NCBI GenBank assembly: GCA_003599575.1
Contig: QZKV01000171.1
Coordinates: 1 to 47,497, forward strand
Origin: Desulfobacteraceae bacterium
GTDB lineage: Bacteria > Desulfobacterota > Desulfobacteria > Desulfobacterales > Desulfosarcinaceae
Length of the DNA: 47,497 bases
Direction of reading: 5' to 3'
Under the pieces are notes generated by a model, which was not told where the DNA came from, did not search any database, and saw nothing but the letters and a program-made list of their open reading frames with translations. Both the position numbers and the translations under genes were made by a program. Each line of letters starts with the position of its first letter. Positions within the stretch are counted from its first letter, which is position 1. This document shows positions 38,246-47,248 of this stretch, in pieces.

Positions 38246-40510
38246 TTACGCCCGGAACTTGATCAACTTCACCGCCTCCTCGACCCATTCCGAAATCAAG
38301 CGGGCCTGGGCGCGGTGATGGCGGTCGTTTTTAAGGCGCCCGAAGTTCTCCTCGCTGGCTTTGATGCGCTCCAACACTGCAATCTCCGCCATACCGCCTA
38401 TGCTGCCGATACCCCGCAGGGCGACCCTCAGGTTCTGCATCAAAGCGCCTAAACAGTTCTGGCTCTCTTTTTGATGAAAGATCTCGGCGGCCGGGTCGCC
38501 ATACTCGGCGGCCGCTGATTTCAAAATCGCCTTGCTGGTGTCGCACGCCACCAAGGAAAGGAAAATGTAGAGTTCCCTTTCCAGATTGAGCAACACGGCC
38601 GCCGGTAGGCGCTGATCGGCGGTCCGGCCCAGGTGCAGCCCCTCCGTCAATTTCTTGTGGATGGTCTGCACCTTCGTGGAAAACGCTTCGTGATCCTTTT
38701 CAAGGCGCCAGGCGGCGTACTGGGCCACCATCGTATCAATGTTGTGCCGGTTCAGGACGATATCTTCAGGGGTGATATCATAATCGGTCAGGTGCTTGTC
38801 CCGATGCACGATCAGGTTGGCCAGCATGATGGCCTTGTTATCTGAAAACTGGATGCTGTTCGGTTCGCTGCAAAAATCCTCCAGCAAAATTTTGAAGGCC
38901 TTTTTGGGCTGATCCATCTGTGTGGTCAGCGCTTGCAAGGCGTTGAGAAAAGCCGCCCGGTCCTGTGGTTGCACCACATCTTTCATGTGGTGCCATAAAA
39001 AATGGAATATTTTTTGCTCGTAGCGCTGAAAGTGTTCGACGGCTTCGGAGAATGCGCCTTTCTTGAAACGCCCGTCAGTTCCAAAACAGCTTTTGAGTTT
39101 CCAAACCAGCGCCTGGGCATCTTCCAGGGGAATACGGAAATCCTTGGCCAGAATCTCATAGTCCCGACCGGTGAAGGCGATGGGATTATGCACCATTCCC
39201 ACCATTTTTTTCCGGGTGGCCGAGCGGCCCTTGTAGAATGAGACCATCTGGTAGATCTGGCTGTGAACCGCCTCGGGTGGCGGCTGTTTGCCTTGGCTGC
39301 GTTCGACCCCGGTATCCTTGATCACATGGATGTCGTCCATGACGTTGTCTTTGACCTGGTCCAGGCGCACCTGCAGGCTGCCCAGCAGTTCCTGGGAAAG
39401 GTGCTCTTTTTGGGTGCTCTTTTCAGCCGCATCGAGCAGGTGGGATGACAGGTGGAGCCGTTCGCCCAGCAGGCTCTTGTTGGCCTTGGCATAATCATCG
39501 CCGTAGATGCTGTGGATCATCTTGGCAACCTGCTGCGGCGAGGCACCGGCGATATCCATGGCCAGCTTGGCGACGTTCATCTTTTCAGGGGTAACCGTCT
39601 CGCCCTCGGTTTCACTGATCAGCCACTTGACATTATTGAGTTCTATTTGCGGCTGACGAATCTTGGCACGGATTTTGGGTAGTTCCAGGGCGGCGTTATA
39701 GACCCCGGCGTAACGCTTCACGGCCGATGTGGACTGCTGCTTTCGCAGCCACTGGTCGACCTTGTCCACCAGGGTCTGCATGGCTTTGGAGCTCAAGCGG
39801 TTCAGGCCGGCCATCAAGGTCAGATTGGGGTCCGGAAACAGGTTTTCATCATTGATGATCGGCACCGCCAGTTTCTCGGTCGGGGTCTGGACGACGATGG
39901 GCCGGCCGCTCTGCCGTGCCTGGCGGAACCCGGAAATGATCTTAAGACATAACTGAAGATCCGGCCTTTCACGGGAAGCGTTCTCGGGCAGGCGGATGAA
40001 GATATTATTTACCCCGTAGTCGGCCAATACGGCAAAGGCGGATGTGAGTTGATCCGGCAACTTAGCCCACTTTGCCCCGTTGCGCCGCACGACGTGGGCA
40101 ACAATGGCGCTGTCCACCAGCATGTGGCCGAAAGCCACCTCATAATCGAATTTCTCCGGTACTTGCGAAAAATTGGGATTTCCCCTGAAGCGGATCAGCA
40201 TGCATCCCAAATGGCCGGGGGTCTGACCCAACCTGTTCATAACCTGGACCAGGTTGTCGAACGCCTTGGCTTCCCGTGTATCGAGAACCGCGAAGCGTTC
40301 TTCGGAAAGGTAGCGGCTGAGCAGCCAGGCGGCTTGTACCATCAGGATTCGCACGGCATCGTGCCGCTTTTGCTCATCCAAAAGGCTTTGCGCCAGGCGA
40401 TCGGCACCGGCGCTCGAGCCTGTTTTTTGAAACGCCTGCAGGCCGCCGAACTGTTCAAACAATTTCTGGGCCTCGGAGTCCAGCACAATGGCCTTTGGGT
40501 CATCGGTCAC
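38246..40510 (-). CDS. Large uncharacterised soluble protein, 754 residues
   Basis: The start codon is GTG at 40508-40510, with AAAGGA about 10 bases before it. The protein is hydrophilic, with no signal peptide or membrane helix. The first 210 residues include an alpha/beta stretch (FIRLPENASRERPDLQLCLK, RPIVVQTPTEKLAVPIINDE). The rest is almost entirely helical, with many charged residues and HEAT-like or HDOD-like length. The frame is long, codon use resembles the neighbours, and no competing frame exists, so it is a real gene. I do not recognise the family and assign no function. It stands alone on the minus strand, 287 bases from the plus-strand DUF5658 gene. Confidence 0.85.
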   Translation of the reverse strand: MTDDPKAIVLDSEAQKLFEQFGGLQAFQKTGSSAGADRLAQSLLDEQKRHDAVRILMVQAAWLLSRYLSEERFAVLDTREAKAFDNLVQVMNRLGQTPGHLGCMLIRFRGNPNFSQVPEKFDYEVAFGHMLVDSAIVAHVVRRNGAKWAKLPDQLTSAFAVLADYGVNNIFIRLPENASRERPDLQLCLKIISGFRQARQSGRPIVVQTPTEKLAVPIINDENLFPDPNLTLMAGLNRLSSKAMQTLVDKVDQWLRKQQSTSAVKRYAGVYNAALELPKIRAKIRQPQIELNNVKWLISETEGETVTPEKMNVAKLAMDIAGASPQQVAKMIHSIYGDDYAKANKSLLGERLHLSSHLLDAAEKSTQKEHLSQELLGSLQVRLDQVKDNVMDDIHVIKDTGVERSQGKQPPPEAVHSQIYQMVSFYKGRSATRKKMVGMVHNPIAFTGRDYEILAKDFRIPLEDAQALVWKLKSCFGTDGRFKKGAFSEAVEHFQRYEQKIFHFLWHHMKDVVQPQDRAAFLNALQALTTQMDQPKKAFKILLEDFCSEPNSIQFSDNKAIMLANLIVHRDKHLTDYDITPEDIVLNRHNIDTMVAQYAAWRLEKDHEAFSTKVQTIHKKLTEGLHLGRTADQRLPAAVLLNLERELYIFLSLVACDTSKAILKSAAAEYGDPAAEIFHQKESQNCLGALMQNLRVALRGIGSIGGMAEIAVLERIKASEENFGRLKNDRHHRAQARLISEWVEEAVKLIKFRA

Positions 40511-40797
40511 AAAATACCGTCCTTTTTTACCGCCGGCTGCGGCAGTTCATCCCGGCCGATTGGCGATTCTCCTGGTTCGGCCGGAGCCTGGCCGTCGAGA
40601 TCGCTATCCGCCACAGCGAGGAAGTTTTTACTGCAACACGGCCTCCTGAAGATGAGATCCCTTGTCCATCGGTAAACTAAAAAATTCCTCTCCTCTTGTT
40701 ATCGTCCTTTGCGTGATAAAAATTAGTGCGTCATCGGGGCCAACCGTTGATCGCCCATCCAGGCTGATCCCCATCCTGGGGGAAGAGGTGTAAACCT

Positions 40798-41262
40798 ATG
40801 GACAAACGAACATCAACCGCCTCAGGGGGCAGGGACCGGCGCCGGAAACGGCTGCCGGGTTTGCGGGTGCTTTTGATCAATCCCCGGCGCCGCGATGTGC
40901 GGCGCTCCGAAGATCGCCGCCGCCTGGTTTTTTTGGATCAATACAAAGATTCAATGCTCGTGCCCGTTGTGTTGATACTGGTGCTCAGTGCGACCGATGC
41001 TTTATTGACGCTGTTTTTGCTCAATCACGGCGCCAGGGAATTCAATCCGGTAATGGCCTACTTTCTTGAAAAAGGGCCACTGTTCTTCGTGGCGGCCAAA
41101 TATCTGCTGACCGCCGTGTCGGTCACGGTGGTGGTGCTTCTCAATTATGTGTTCGTTTCCTTTTTAAGGCTGTACATGCATGATCTGCTCAAGATCTTTG
41201 CGGGTCTTTTTGCCGCAGTGATCGCCTGGCAGATGGTTTTGATATTCGGCTACGTGTTGTAG
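40798..41262 (+). CDS. DUF5658 family membrane protein
   Basis: The 154-residue protein has a basic N-terminus (DRRRKRLPG, RRRDVRRSEDRRR, about 13-45). Three membrane helices follow: VPVVLILVLSATDALLTLFLL, VAAKYLLTAVSVTVVVLLNY and LLKIFAGLFAAVIAWQMVLIF. The sequence NHGAREFNPVMAYFLEKG between helices 1 and 2 is the conserved core of the DUF5658 family. Function is unknown. A GAGGTG lies about 9 bases before the start. The basic N-terminal block is reminiscent of the small protein at 5309-5494. The gene converges with the MFS transporter gene, whose stop is 23 bases away. Confidence 0.85.
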   Translation: MDKRTSTASGGRDRRRKRLPGLRVLLINPRRRDVRRSEDRRRLVFLDQYKDSMLVPVVLILVLSATDALLTLFLLNHGAREFNPVMAYFLEKGPLFFVAAKYLLTAVSVTVVVLLNYVFVSFLRLYMHDLLKIFAGLFAAVIAWQMVLIFGYVL

Positions 41263-41285
41263 GCAGGGTTGAAAAGTGTCGGACC

Positions 41286-42683
41286 TCATTCAAGATCGAA
41301 GGCTTCCGCCTGGGTCCTGCCTTTCTGCTCATCCACGAAATAGAGCAGCAGCGCGCCCAGGATGAAAAGCAGCAGCACGGCCATGATGCTGGTGCGGGTG
41401 GCGGCCATGCCCAGGGACTGGATCTGTTCGGCGGTCGGATTGTCCGGCAGCAGAATTCGCTTGGCGATCAGACCCGTCATCCCCATCAACGCGGGTCCCA
41501 CAATGGCCGCAAATTTTCCCAGCATGTTGTAAAACCCGTAAAACTCCGCACTTTGCCCGCGCGGCACAAAGCGGGCGAAATACGAGCGGCTTAGGGCCTG
41601 GATGCCGCCCTGCACCAGACCGATGACACAGGCCATCATATAGAATTCAGAGACTTTTGTCATGGAGGCGCCCCAGAGCGTCACCAGCATGTAAATGCTC
41701 AGGGCCAGGTAGATCGAGCGCCGCACACCCCAATGTTTGCCCAATTGACCGAACACAAGGGCCGCGGGAAAACCGATGAACTGGACGATCAGCAGAGCCA
41801 CAATCAGATCTTTGAAGTCGAATCCCAGGGACATGCCGAAATCCACGGCCATTTTGATGATGGTGTCCACACCGTCGATATAGCACCAGTAGGCGGCTAG
41901 AAAAAGAAATGCGTGTTTCAACTGCCGTATCTTGCGGAACGTCGCCATCAGCTGGCCCCACCCGGCGGCGATCTGCCGGCTCAGCCGCGGGCGATCCCCC
42001 ACCGGGTCCGGCGGCGTCCAGGCAAAGGCGAACCATGCAAACACGCCCCACCACACCGCGACACTGGCGAAAGCCAAGCGTACAGCCACTCCGGCATCGG
42101 GGAGGCCGAACAGGTGCGGTTTAAGCGCCATGACCACGTTGAGCAGCAACAGCAAGCCGCCGCCCAGGTATCCAAGCGCATATCCCAGGCTCGATACCTG
42201 ATCGATACGATCGGGGGGGGCGATTTGAGGCAGCAAAGCATCATAAAAAATAATGGCCCCGGCAAAGCCGATGTACGCGGCGCCGTAGACGAACAACGCA
42301 AAAGCCCAGCGACCTTGCGGGACTAACGCCAGGGTTGCGGTCATCGCAACCCCCAGCAAGGTAAACCCTATGAGGAAGCGTTTGCGCCGGCCGCTGCGAT
42401 CGGCAATGGCGCCCAGGACGGGGGCCATGAGGGCCACCAGCAGGCTGGCTGCGGCGTTGCCAAGCCCCAGGCGGGCCGTACTGAGATTGACATCCACGTC
42501 ATGGCTCCACTGCTGTTTGAAAAAGACCGGGAAAAAAGCGGCCATGACGGTGGTGGCGAAAGCCGAATTGGCCCAATCGTAAAGGGCCCAGCCCCAGATG
42601 GTTCGCCGCTCCGTTGGAACTGCCCCCTGTTCGGAACGCTCGTGATCCACGCATGTCCTCCTTGAAGAGCCGCTCACAGCCAT
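41286..42683 (-). CDS. MFS transporter of the UMF1 (Atg22-like) family
   Basis: The 465-residue protein has about twelve membrane helices. It opens with IWGWALYDWANSAFATTVMA, the diagnostic motif of UMF1 major-facilitator proteins related to the yeast vacuolar effluxer Atg22. It also has GRRKRFLIGFTLLG in the first cytoplasmic loop and a second half containing GGIQALSRSYFARFVP. The first about 25 residues are polar. Bacterial UMF1 members probably export or import small molecules, possibly amino acids; no substrate can be read from the sequence. It is a single gene converging with DUF5658; its upstream side faces a 271-base region without a supported gene. Confidence 0.9.
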   Translation of the reverse strand: MAVSGSSRRTCVDHERSEQGAVPTERRTIWGWALYDWANSAFATTVMAAFFPVFFKQQWSHDVDVNLSTARLGLGNAAASLLVALMAPVLGAIADRSGRRKRFLIGFTLLGVAMTATLALVPQGRWAFALFVYGAAYIGFAGAIIFYDALLPQIAPPDRIDQVSSLGYALGYLGGGLLLLLNVVMALKPHLFGLPDAGVAVRLAFASVAVWWGVFAWFAFAWTPPDPVGDRPRLSRQIAAGWGQLMATFRKIRQLKHAFLFLAAYWCYIDGVDTIIKMAVDFGMSLGFDFKDLIVALLIVQFIGFPAALVFGQLGKHWGVRRSIYLALSIYMLVTLWGASMTKVSEFYMMACVIGLVQGGIQALSRSYFARFVPRGQSAEFYGFYNMLGKFAAIVGPALMGMTGLIAKRILLPDNPTAEQIQSLGMAATRTSIMAVLLLFILGALLLYFVDEQKGRTQAEAFDLE

Positions 42684-42954
42684 AGATTCAGCTTCTTTGC
42701 AGGCGTAATCAATTTAGGGTGTTCTGCCAAAGGTTGTCAATAAACTCTCGTTTGTTTGTCCATCTGTTGGTTGCCCGTGGATTAGATGGACGGTCATACG
42801 CACGGGACTGTTCTAAGGATCTGGGCAAGGGGCCAACGGAACAATTTACGCTTAAGAAAGTGCCTTGATGGACGATACTATGAACAAGCGCGGCCGGGAA
42901 GGCGGAGATGAGGCAAAGAACGGTTTCAAGTTTTAAGGGCGGAGGTTGGTTCCA
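42684..42954. other. Divergent intergenic region without supported gene
   Basis: It separates the minus-strand MFS gene from the plus-strand small frame at 42955. A 129-codon minus-strand open frame crosses this region and the small gene, but begins with GTG without a ribosome site and looks unlike a protein. I see no promoter I can name. Confidence 0.35.
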
Positions 42955-43101
42955 ATGCACAAAAAAGAGATCATTTTCTTCGATGAATTGGGCTTCGGGT
43001 GGGTCGTGGATAAAAACATTATTGAAATGATTCACGAAAGCAGCATCAACAAAGAGGTGACGATCGAAAAAAACCTCACCGATCTGCCGCGGCGACACTG
43101 A
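42955..43101 (+). CDS. Possible small protein, 48 residues
   Basis: ATG 42955 follows GGAGG at 8 bases spacing, and the frame stops at 43099-43101. The peptide starts MHKKEIIFFDELGFGWVVD and continues with an amphipathic, acidic-basic sequence (IIEMIHESSINKEV...). It has no membrane helix. The good ribosome site and protein-like composition favour a gene. Against it is an overlapping longer frame on the opposite strand, which I judge spurious. It lies 239 bases upstream of the DUF2914 gene. I do not recognise it. Confidence 0.4.
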   Translation: MHKKEIIFFDELGFGWVVDKNIIEMIHESSINKEVTIEKNLTDLPRRH

Positions 43102-43340
43102 TTGAACCCGCTGTCTCCAAACCCCCCTGCATATTCAATGCACCCGGTGATGCAGATCGCAGTGACGAGGACCATTTCGATTTAATACCTGTCGCGATCG
43201 CATACCCTCCTTATCCACTCCCGTGCGAGTGCGCGCCCGCACCCTTTTTCTGCTGCTGGGGTACGGCGACAGGGTGATTTGCATTCTTAACCCGATTATT
43301 TTCCCTTGCAAAAAACGAGGTTTCCGCTACTAATAGACCC

Positions 43341-43766
43341 ATGAACATCAGACCATGGATGCTTTCCGCCATTGTATTGGGCTGTTCGTTATGGACAGCC
43401 GTTTCCGGGCATGCTGCTGAAAACTCGTCAGATGCGGAGCGCGCCTTCAAACTGGTGCGCGCGGTGATGTGTGAAAGCATAGATGGATTTGAACCGAAAT
43501 TCGTTTCGGTGGCCTTTTCCATCAATGCCGGTAAAATTTCCTGCTATACCTCATTTGAGGGTATTGCCGACACCACCTTTGTCGAACACAAGTGGTACCT
43601 GCGTGATGAACTGGTAACGTCCAAGCGCTTGACGCTCAAGACGCCCCGGTGGGCCACCTACAGCAGCATCCAGTTGCGCGAGGACGACAAAGGACCCTGG
43701 CGCGTGGAAATATGGGACGCCCGGAACCAGATGATCCAAACGCTGCGCTTCAGTGTGACCGATTGA
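43341..43766 (+). CDS. DUF2914 domain exported protein
   Basis: The 141-residue protein starts MNIRPWMLSAIVLGCSLWTA and has a signal peptide ending near GHAAE (about residue 26). The DUF2914 domain covers about 35-138, with the characteristic VSVAFSINAGKISCYTSFEGI, the HKWYLRDELVTSKRLTLK strand pair and GPWRVEIWD. DUF2914 proteins are small extracytoplasmic beta-rich proteins of unknown role. The gene is followed by a 37-codon frame with 1-base overlap and then by the diadenylate cyclase, so it could be part of that transcript. Confidence 0.88.
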   Translation: MNIRPWMLSAIVLGCSLWTAVSGHAAENSSDAERAFKLVRAVMCESIDGFEPKFVSVAFSINAGKISCYTSFEGIADTTFVEHKWYLRDELVTSKRLTLKTPRWATYSSIQLREDDKGPWRVEIWDARNQMIQTLRFSVTD

Positions 43767-43879
43767 TGCGTGCGGTGTTTTTCAAACAGCCAACCAAGCC
43801 GGTCCGCCAATCGATCTTCGCCTCTATGGCGCATGCGGAAAAGTATTTGGACGGGCTTTCAGCGATATTGATGCCATGA
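43766..43879 (+). CDS. Possible 37-residue coupling peptide between DUF2914 and cyclase genes
   Basis: The ATG overlaps the DUF2914 stop by one base (TGATG) and its TGA overlaps the cyclase ATG (ATGA). Translation could therefore pass from one gene to the next without a fresh ribosome site. The peptide starts MRAVFFKQPTKPVRQSIFAS and has no clear features. The frame is open further upstream in the same phase, so this may be chance. It may serve only to couple translation. Confidence 0.3.
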   Translation: MRAVFFKQPTKPVRQSIFASMAHAEKYLDGLSAILMP

Positions 43880-45312
43880 ACACTCTGATTTCGTTTCTAG
43901 CTTCCATCCGCTGGCAAGACCTCATCGATATTCTCCTGAACAGTTACATTCTTTTCCGTCTGTACATCCTTTTTCGGGGCACCCATGTATTTCGGGTGCT
44001 GGCCGGGATAGCGCTCCTGTGGATTTTTCAGCGCATCGCCGTGGCGTTAGGACTCATCGTCACCAGCTGGGCCATGCAGGGGATCATTGCCGGCGCAGCG
44101 CTGATTATCATCATCGTTTTTCGAAATGAGATACGAAGTGTGTTGCAAGCGAAAAACCTGCGCGCCCTTTTATGGGGTTTCCCCCAGAAAACCGTGCGTA
44201 CGCCCATCGATGCCATCGTCGAAGGGGTGTATGAACTGGCCCGCAACCGCATCGGCGGCCTGATCGTCGTGCCGGGCAAGGAGGAATTGGACGATTTCAT
44301 CCAGGGCGGCGTGAACTGGGGCGGTTTGATTTCAAAAGAGATGCTGGTGTCGATCTTCTGGAACGGTAACCCGGTGCATGACGGCGCGGCGGTGATTCAG
44401 GACGACCAGGTGATTCGCGTCGCCGGAATTTTACCCCTGAGCATGCGCGATGATCTCCCCCAATATTACGGTACCCGGCACCGCGCTGCTGCGGGTTTGG
44501 CCGAGAAAACGGATGCTCTGGTCATCGTTGTCTCGGAAGAGCGCGGACAGGTCGTCGTCGCCAAGGGCAGCACCTTTCTTCCCATTAACGACAATCTGGC
44601 CCTTCAAGAGGTGTTGCTGGACCATTTGGGTGCATCCGGCGAGCAGCATCATGGCACGCGGCCGGAGCGCAGGGAGCTTGCCGGAGCCGCGGTGGTATGC
44701 GTGCTTTGTATGAGCGGCGTATGGTTCAGCATCGCCAAAGGGATGGAAACGCTGACCAGCCTTGAAGTCCCTTTGGAATACATGAATCGCGATCCGCACA
44801 TGCAAATCACTTCCACCTCCGACAATACAGTGCGCTTGCACTTGAGCGGCTCCAGCGCCCTGATCGGATCCCTGCGCGCGGAGCAGGTGAAAGCCAAATT
44901 GGATCTGAGCAAGGCCGTTAATGGACCGAATCTGTTCAACCTTTCCCCTGAAAACATAATCCTGCCGCCGGGCCTGCGCTTGAACCGCATAGAACCCCCT
45001 GAAATCAAGGTGGCCTTGGACGTGCCCTTTACAAAGCAGTTGCCCGTCCAGGTGGATTGGATCGGTGCGCTGCCCGAGGGGCTTGTTCTTGAAAGCGCCA
45101 CAGTGACGCCCAACAGAATCGGATTGGTTGGCGCGCAGCAGTTTTTAGATAATATCAGCACCGTCTATACGGAAAAGGTACAACTCGGCATCTTGAATGC
45201 ATCCGGGAATCTGACCGCCAAATTGTCTCTCGATTCATCACGGCTGAAATTTGCGGATGGAACCAAGGGGGAAGTGGTGGTCAATTTTGCCATCGGAAAG
45301 CGGCCGAAGTAG
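43876..45312 (+). CDS. Diadenylate cyclase (CdaA type) fused to YbbR/CdaR domains
   Basis: The 478-residue protein begins with the CdaA membrane region (three helices, about 20-82). The DisA_N/DAC catalytic domain (about 105-250) has NPVHDGAAVI with the DGA motif at 169-171 and GTRHRAAAGLAEKTDA with the RHR motif at 201-203, both required for making c-di-AMP from two ATP. After a linker comes a fourth membrane helix (about 268-287) and two YbbR-type beta domains (about 290-370 and 380-475), typical of CdaR, the extracytoplasmic regulator of CdaA. In Firmicutes these are separate neighbouring genes, so here enzyme and regulator are one polypeptide. c-di-AMP governs potassium and osmotic balance and cell-wall metabolism. 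Confidence 0.9.
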   Translation: MNTLISFLASIRWQDLIDILLNSYILFRLYILFRGTHVFRVLAGIALLWIFQRIAVALGLIVTSWAMQGIIAGAALIIIIVFRNEIRSVLQAKNLRALLWGFPQKTVRTPIDAIVEGVYELARNRIGGLIVVPGKEELDDFIQGGVNWGGLISKEMLVSIFWNGNPVHDGAAVIQDDQVIRVAGILPLSMRDDLPQYYGTRHRAAAGLAEKTDALVIVVSEERGQVVVAKGSTFLPINDNLALQEVLLDHLGASGEQHHGTRPERRELAGAAVVCVLCMSGVWFSIAKGMETLTSLEVPLEYMNRDPHMQITSTSDNTVRLHLSGSSALIGSLRAEQVKAKLDLSKAVNGPNLFNLSPENIILPPGLRLNRIEPPEIKVALDVPFTKQLPVQVDWIGALPEGLVLESATVTPNRIGLVGAQQFLDNISTVYTEKVQLGILNASGNLTAKLSLDSSRLKFADGTKGEVVVNFAIGKRPK

Positions 45313-45341
45313 TTTGCCCGTCGGCCCGTGACAAAACGGGG

Positions 45342-46466
45342 CTAGGGGAGATGGTCTGCGGTCAGCCAACGAATCGAAGAATTAATGAATTCCTCGGTCA
45401 TCCGATACGCCTCATCATCGTTGAACTGGCGGGGGGGGTGCTTGCAAAAATAGGCCGACGGTCCTTCCAGGGCGCCGCCCAATCCACGATCCAGGGCCAA
45501 TTTGGCGCATCTGATGGCATCAATGGCCACGCCGGCCGAATTGGGGGAGTCTTCCACCGAAAGCCGCAGCTCCAGGTTCATCGGTACATCTCCGAACAGA
45601 CGGCCCTCCATGCGGATAAAACAAACCTTGTTATCGTTCTGCCAGGGCACATAATCGCTTGGCCCGATGTGAATGTTGTCGTTCTCCAGACGTCTGGCAG
45701 CGACGGATTGGACCGCTTCGGTCTTTGATTTCTTCTTTGACGACAGGCGGCTGCGGTTGAGCATATTGAGAAAATCGGTATTGCCGCCCGTGTTGAGCTG
45801 ATATGTCCTTTCCAATTTTACGCCCCGTTTTCTAAACAGGTCGGTCAGAACCCGATGGGTGATCGTGGCGCCGAGCTGCGACTTGATATCGTCGCCGATG
45901 ACCGGAAGGTTCCTTTGAGCAAACCGGCTTTCCCATTGCGGATCGCTGGCAATAAATACCGGGATGTTGTTGATGAGGGCCACTCCGGCTTCAAGGGCGC
46001 ACTCGGCGTAGAAGCGGCTGGCCTGCTCCGATCCGACCGGCAGATAGTTGAGCAACACCTGGGCGCCGCTTTCTTTTAAAATGGCGACGACTTTTTGGGG
46101 GTCCGGCTGCGGCCGATCGGCCACCAGGAAAGTGCGCCTCTCATCGAAATCGCGCATATGCTCTGAGATGCCGTCCAGGACTTGACCCATGTGAACGGTG
46201 ACGCCGGTGCCGGGGATTGGTTCGCAAAAACGGGTCGTGCAGTTGGGCAGGGCGAACACGGCTTCGCTCACATCTTTCCCAACCTTGCGGCGATCAATGT
46301 CAAAGGCGGTGACCACCTCGATGGTATCAGGCGTATAGCCCCCGATCTCCCAATGCATCAATCCAATGGCTTGTTCCCGTGATTTGTCTTTGTAATAGTG
46401 CAGGCCTTGAATTAGAGCGCTGGCGCAGTTGCCGACACCAACGACGGCGATCTTGATTTTTGGCAT
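45342..46466 (-). CDS. Inositol-3-phosphate synthase (Ino1 type)
   Basis: The start was chosen at ATG 46464-46466 (AAGGAG 6 bases upstream); an in-frame TTG further upstream has no such site. The 374-residue protein begins with the NAD-binding glycine motif (IKIAVVGVGNCASALIQGL). It contains the family segments YTPDTIEVVTAFDIDRRKVG, LLNYLPVGSEQASRFYAE, DDIKSQLGATITHRVL and YQLNTGGNTDFLNM. The length matches the short archaeal and actinobacterial enzymes. It converts glucose 6-phosphate to inositol 3-phosphate. The CDP-alcohol transferase gene 143 bases upstream on the same strand fits an inositol-lipid or inositol-phosphodiester pathway. Confidence 0.93.
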   Translation of the reverse strand: MPKIKIAVVGVGNCASALIQGLHYYKDKSREQAIGLMHWEIGGYTPDTIEVVTAFDIDRRKVGKDVSEAVFALPNCTTRFCEPIPGTGVTVHMGQVLDGISEHMRDFDERRTFLVADRPQPDPQKVVAILKESGAQVLLNYLPVGSEQASRFYAECALEAGVALINNIPVFIASDPQWESRFAQRNLPVIGDDIKSQLGATITHRVLTDLFRKRGVKLERTYQLNTGGNTDFLNMLNRSRLSSKKKSKTEAVQSVAARRLENDNIHIGPSDYVPWQNDNKVCFIRMEGRLFGDVPMNLELRLSVEDSPNSAGVAIDAIRCAKLALDRGLGGALEGPSAYFCKHPPRQFNDDEAYRMTEEFINSSIRWLTADHLP

Positions 46467-46609
46467 CGCTTCTCCTTCGAGCTTGGGTTGACGGGTTCTT
46501 CTCAAACCGGCCAAATCTAAATAAAAGCGGAAATGATAGGATGGCGGATGGAACGGCTGCGTGCATAATATTGGACATGTTCATGCCGGATGCAACCATC
46601 GGCGAATGG

Positions 46610-47248
46610 CTATGGCTTCGGGAACCGGGAATCGAGCAGCAGTCGCCTGACATGTATTATACGGTGGATGAGGGTCGCCATGGTCAATGCGATGTAAATA
46701 ATAAGGCCTATCCATAGCAATGCACTCCCGGCTGACGGCATCAGGCAAATCAACAAAGCCCATGCAATGAGATAGATGACGCGGACGGCCCTGTCCATCA
46801 CGCCCGATGGACAATTGGTTCCCAAGGACTCAGCCCTGGCTTTGACATAACTGGTCATCAGGGTCAACAACAATGCCGTGAACACCAGGAGCGTTGCGGT
46901 CATGCGGCGGGGATCCGGCCAGAGCAGCAACCAGAATCCGAGCAAGTAAAAAGAATCCGAAAGCCGGTCGAGGCTGGAATCCAAAAAGGCGCCGAACTTG
47001 GATGCCTGATGCTGATGGCGTGCCATCAGGCCGTCCAGGGAATCGGCCACTCCCGATGCCGTCAATAAAAGAAGCCCGGCAATCGGGTGAACCATAAATC
47101 CAAGCGGCACCAAAACAGCCGTGGTGACACCCAGGACGGTCAATTGATTGGCGGTGAGCCCACATTTCTGGATGCGATTGAGAAGATGGGTTTGAAGCAT
47201 CCTGTAGTAAGCCGTTCCCAAATAGCTTGTGCGCAAGGAGTTGGACAT
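46610..47248 (-). CDS. CDP-alcohol phosphatidyltransferase, possibly inositol-specific
   Basis: From ATG 47246-47248 (GGAAAG upstream; a frame extension to 47293 has no site) the protein is 212 residues with about six membrane helices. The catalytic motif D-x2-D-G-x2-A-R-x8-G-x3-D-x3-D is complete in DSLDGLMARHQHQASKFG followed by AFLDSSLDR. These enzymes join a CDP-linked lipid or alcohol to an alcohol acceptor. The substrate is not set by the motif, but the neighbouring inositol-3-phosphate synthase gene suggests inositol phosphate as acceptor, giving phosphatidylinositol phosphate or a di-inositol phosphodiester osmolyte. Confidence in the family is high, in the acceptor moderate. Confidence 0.9.
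   Translation of the reverse strand: MSNSLRTSYLGTAYYRMLQTHLLNRIQKCGLTANQLTVLGVTTAVLVPLGFMVHPIAGLLLLTASGVADSLDGLMARHQHQASKFGAFLDSSLDRLSDSFYLLGFWLLLWPDPRRMTATLLVFTALLLTLMTSYVKARAESLGTNCPSGVMDRAVRVIYLIAWALLICLMPSAGSALLWIGLIIYIALTMATLIHRIIHVRRLLLDSRFPKP

Noticed and set aside
42709..43098. A 129-codon minus-strand frame over the 48-residue gene
   Set aside because: GTG start without ribosome site, unlikely composition, and the opposite frame has GGAGG at proper spacing. The choice is not certain.
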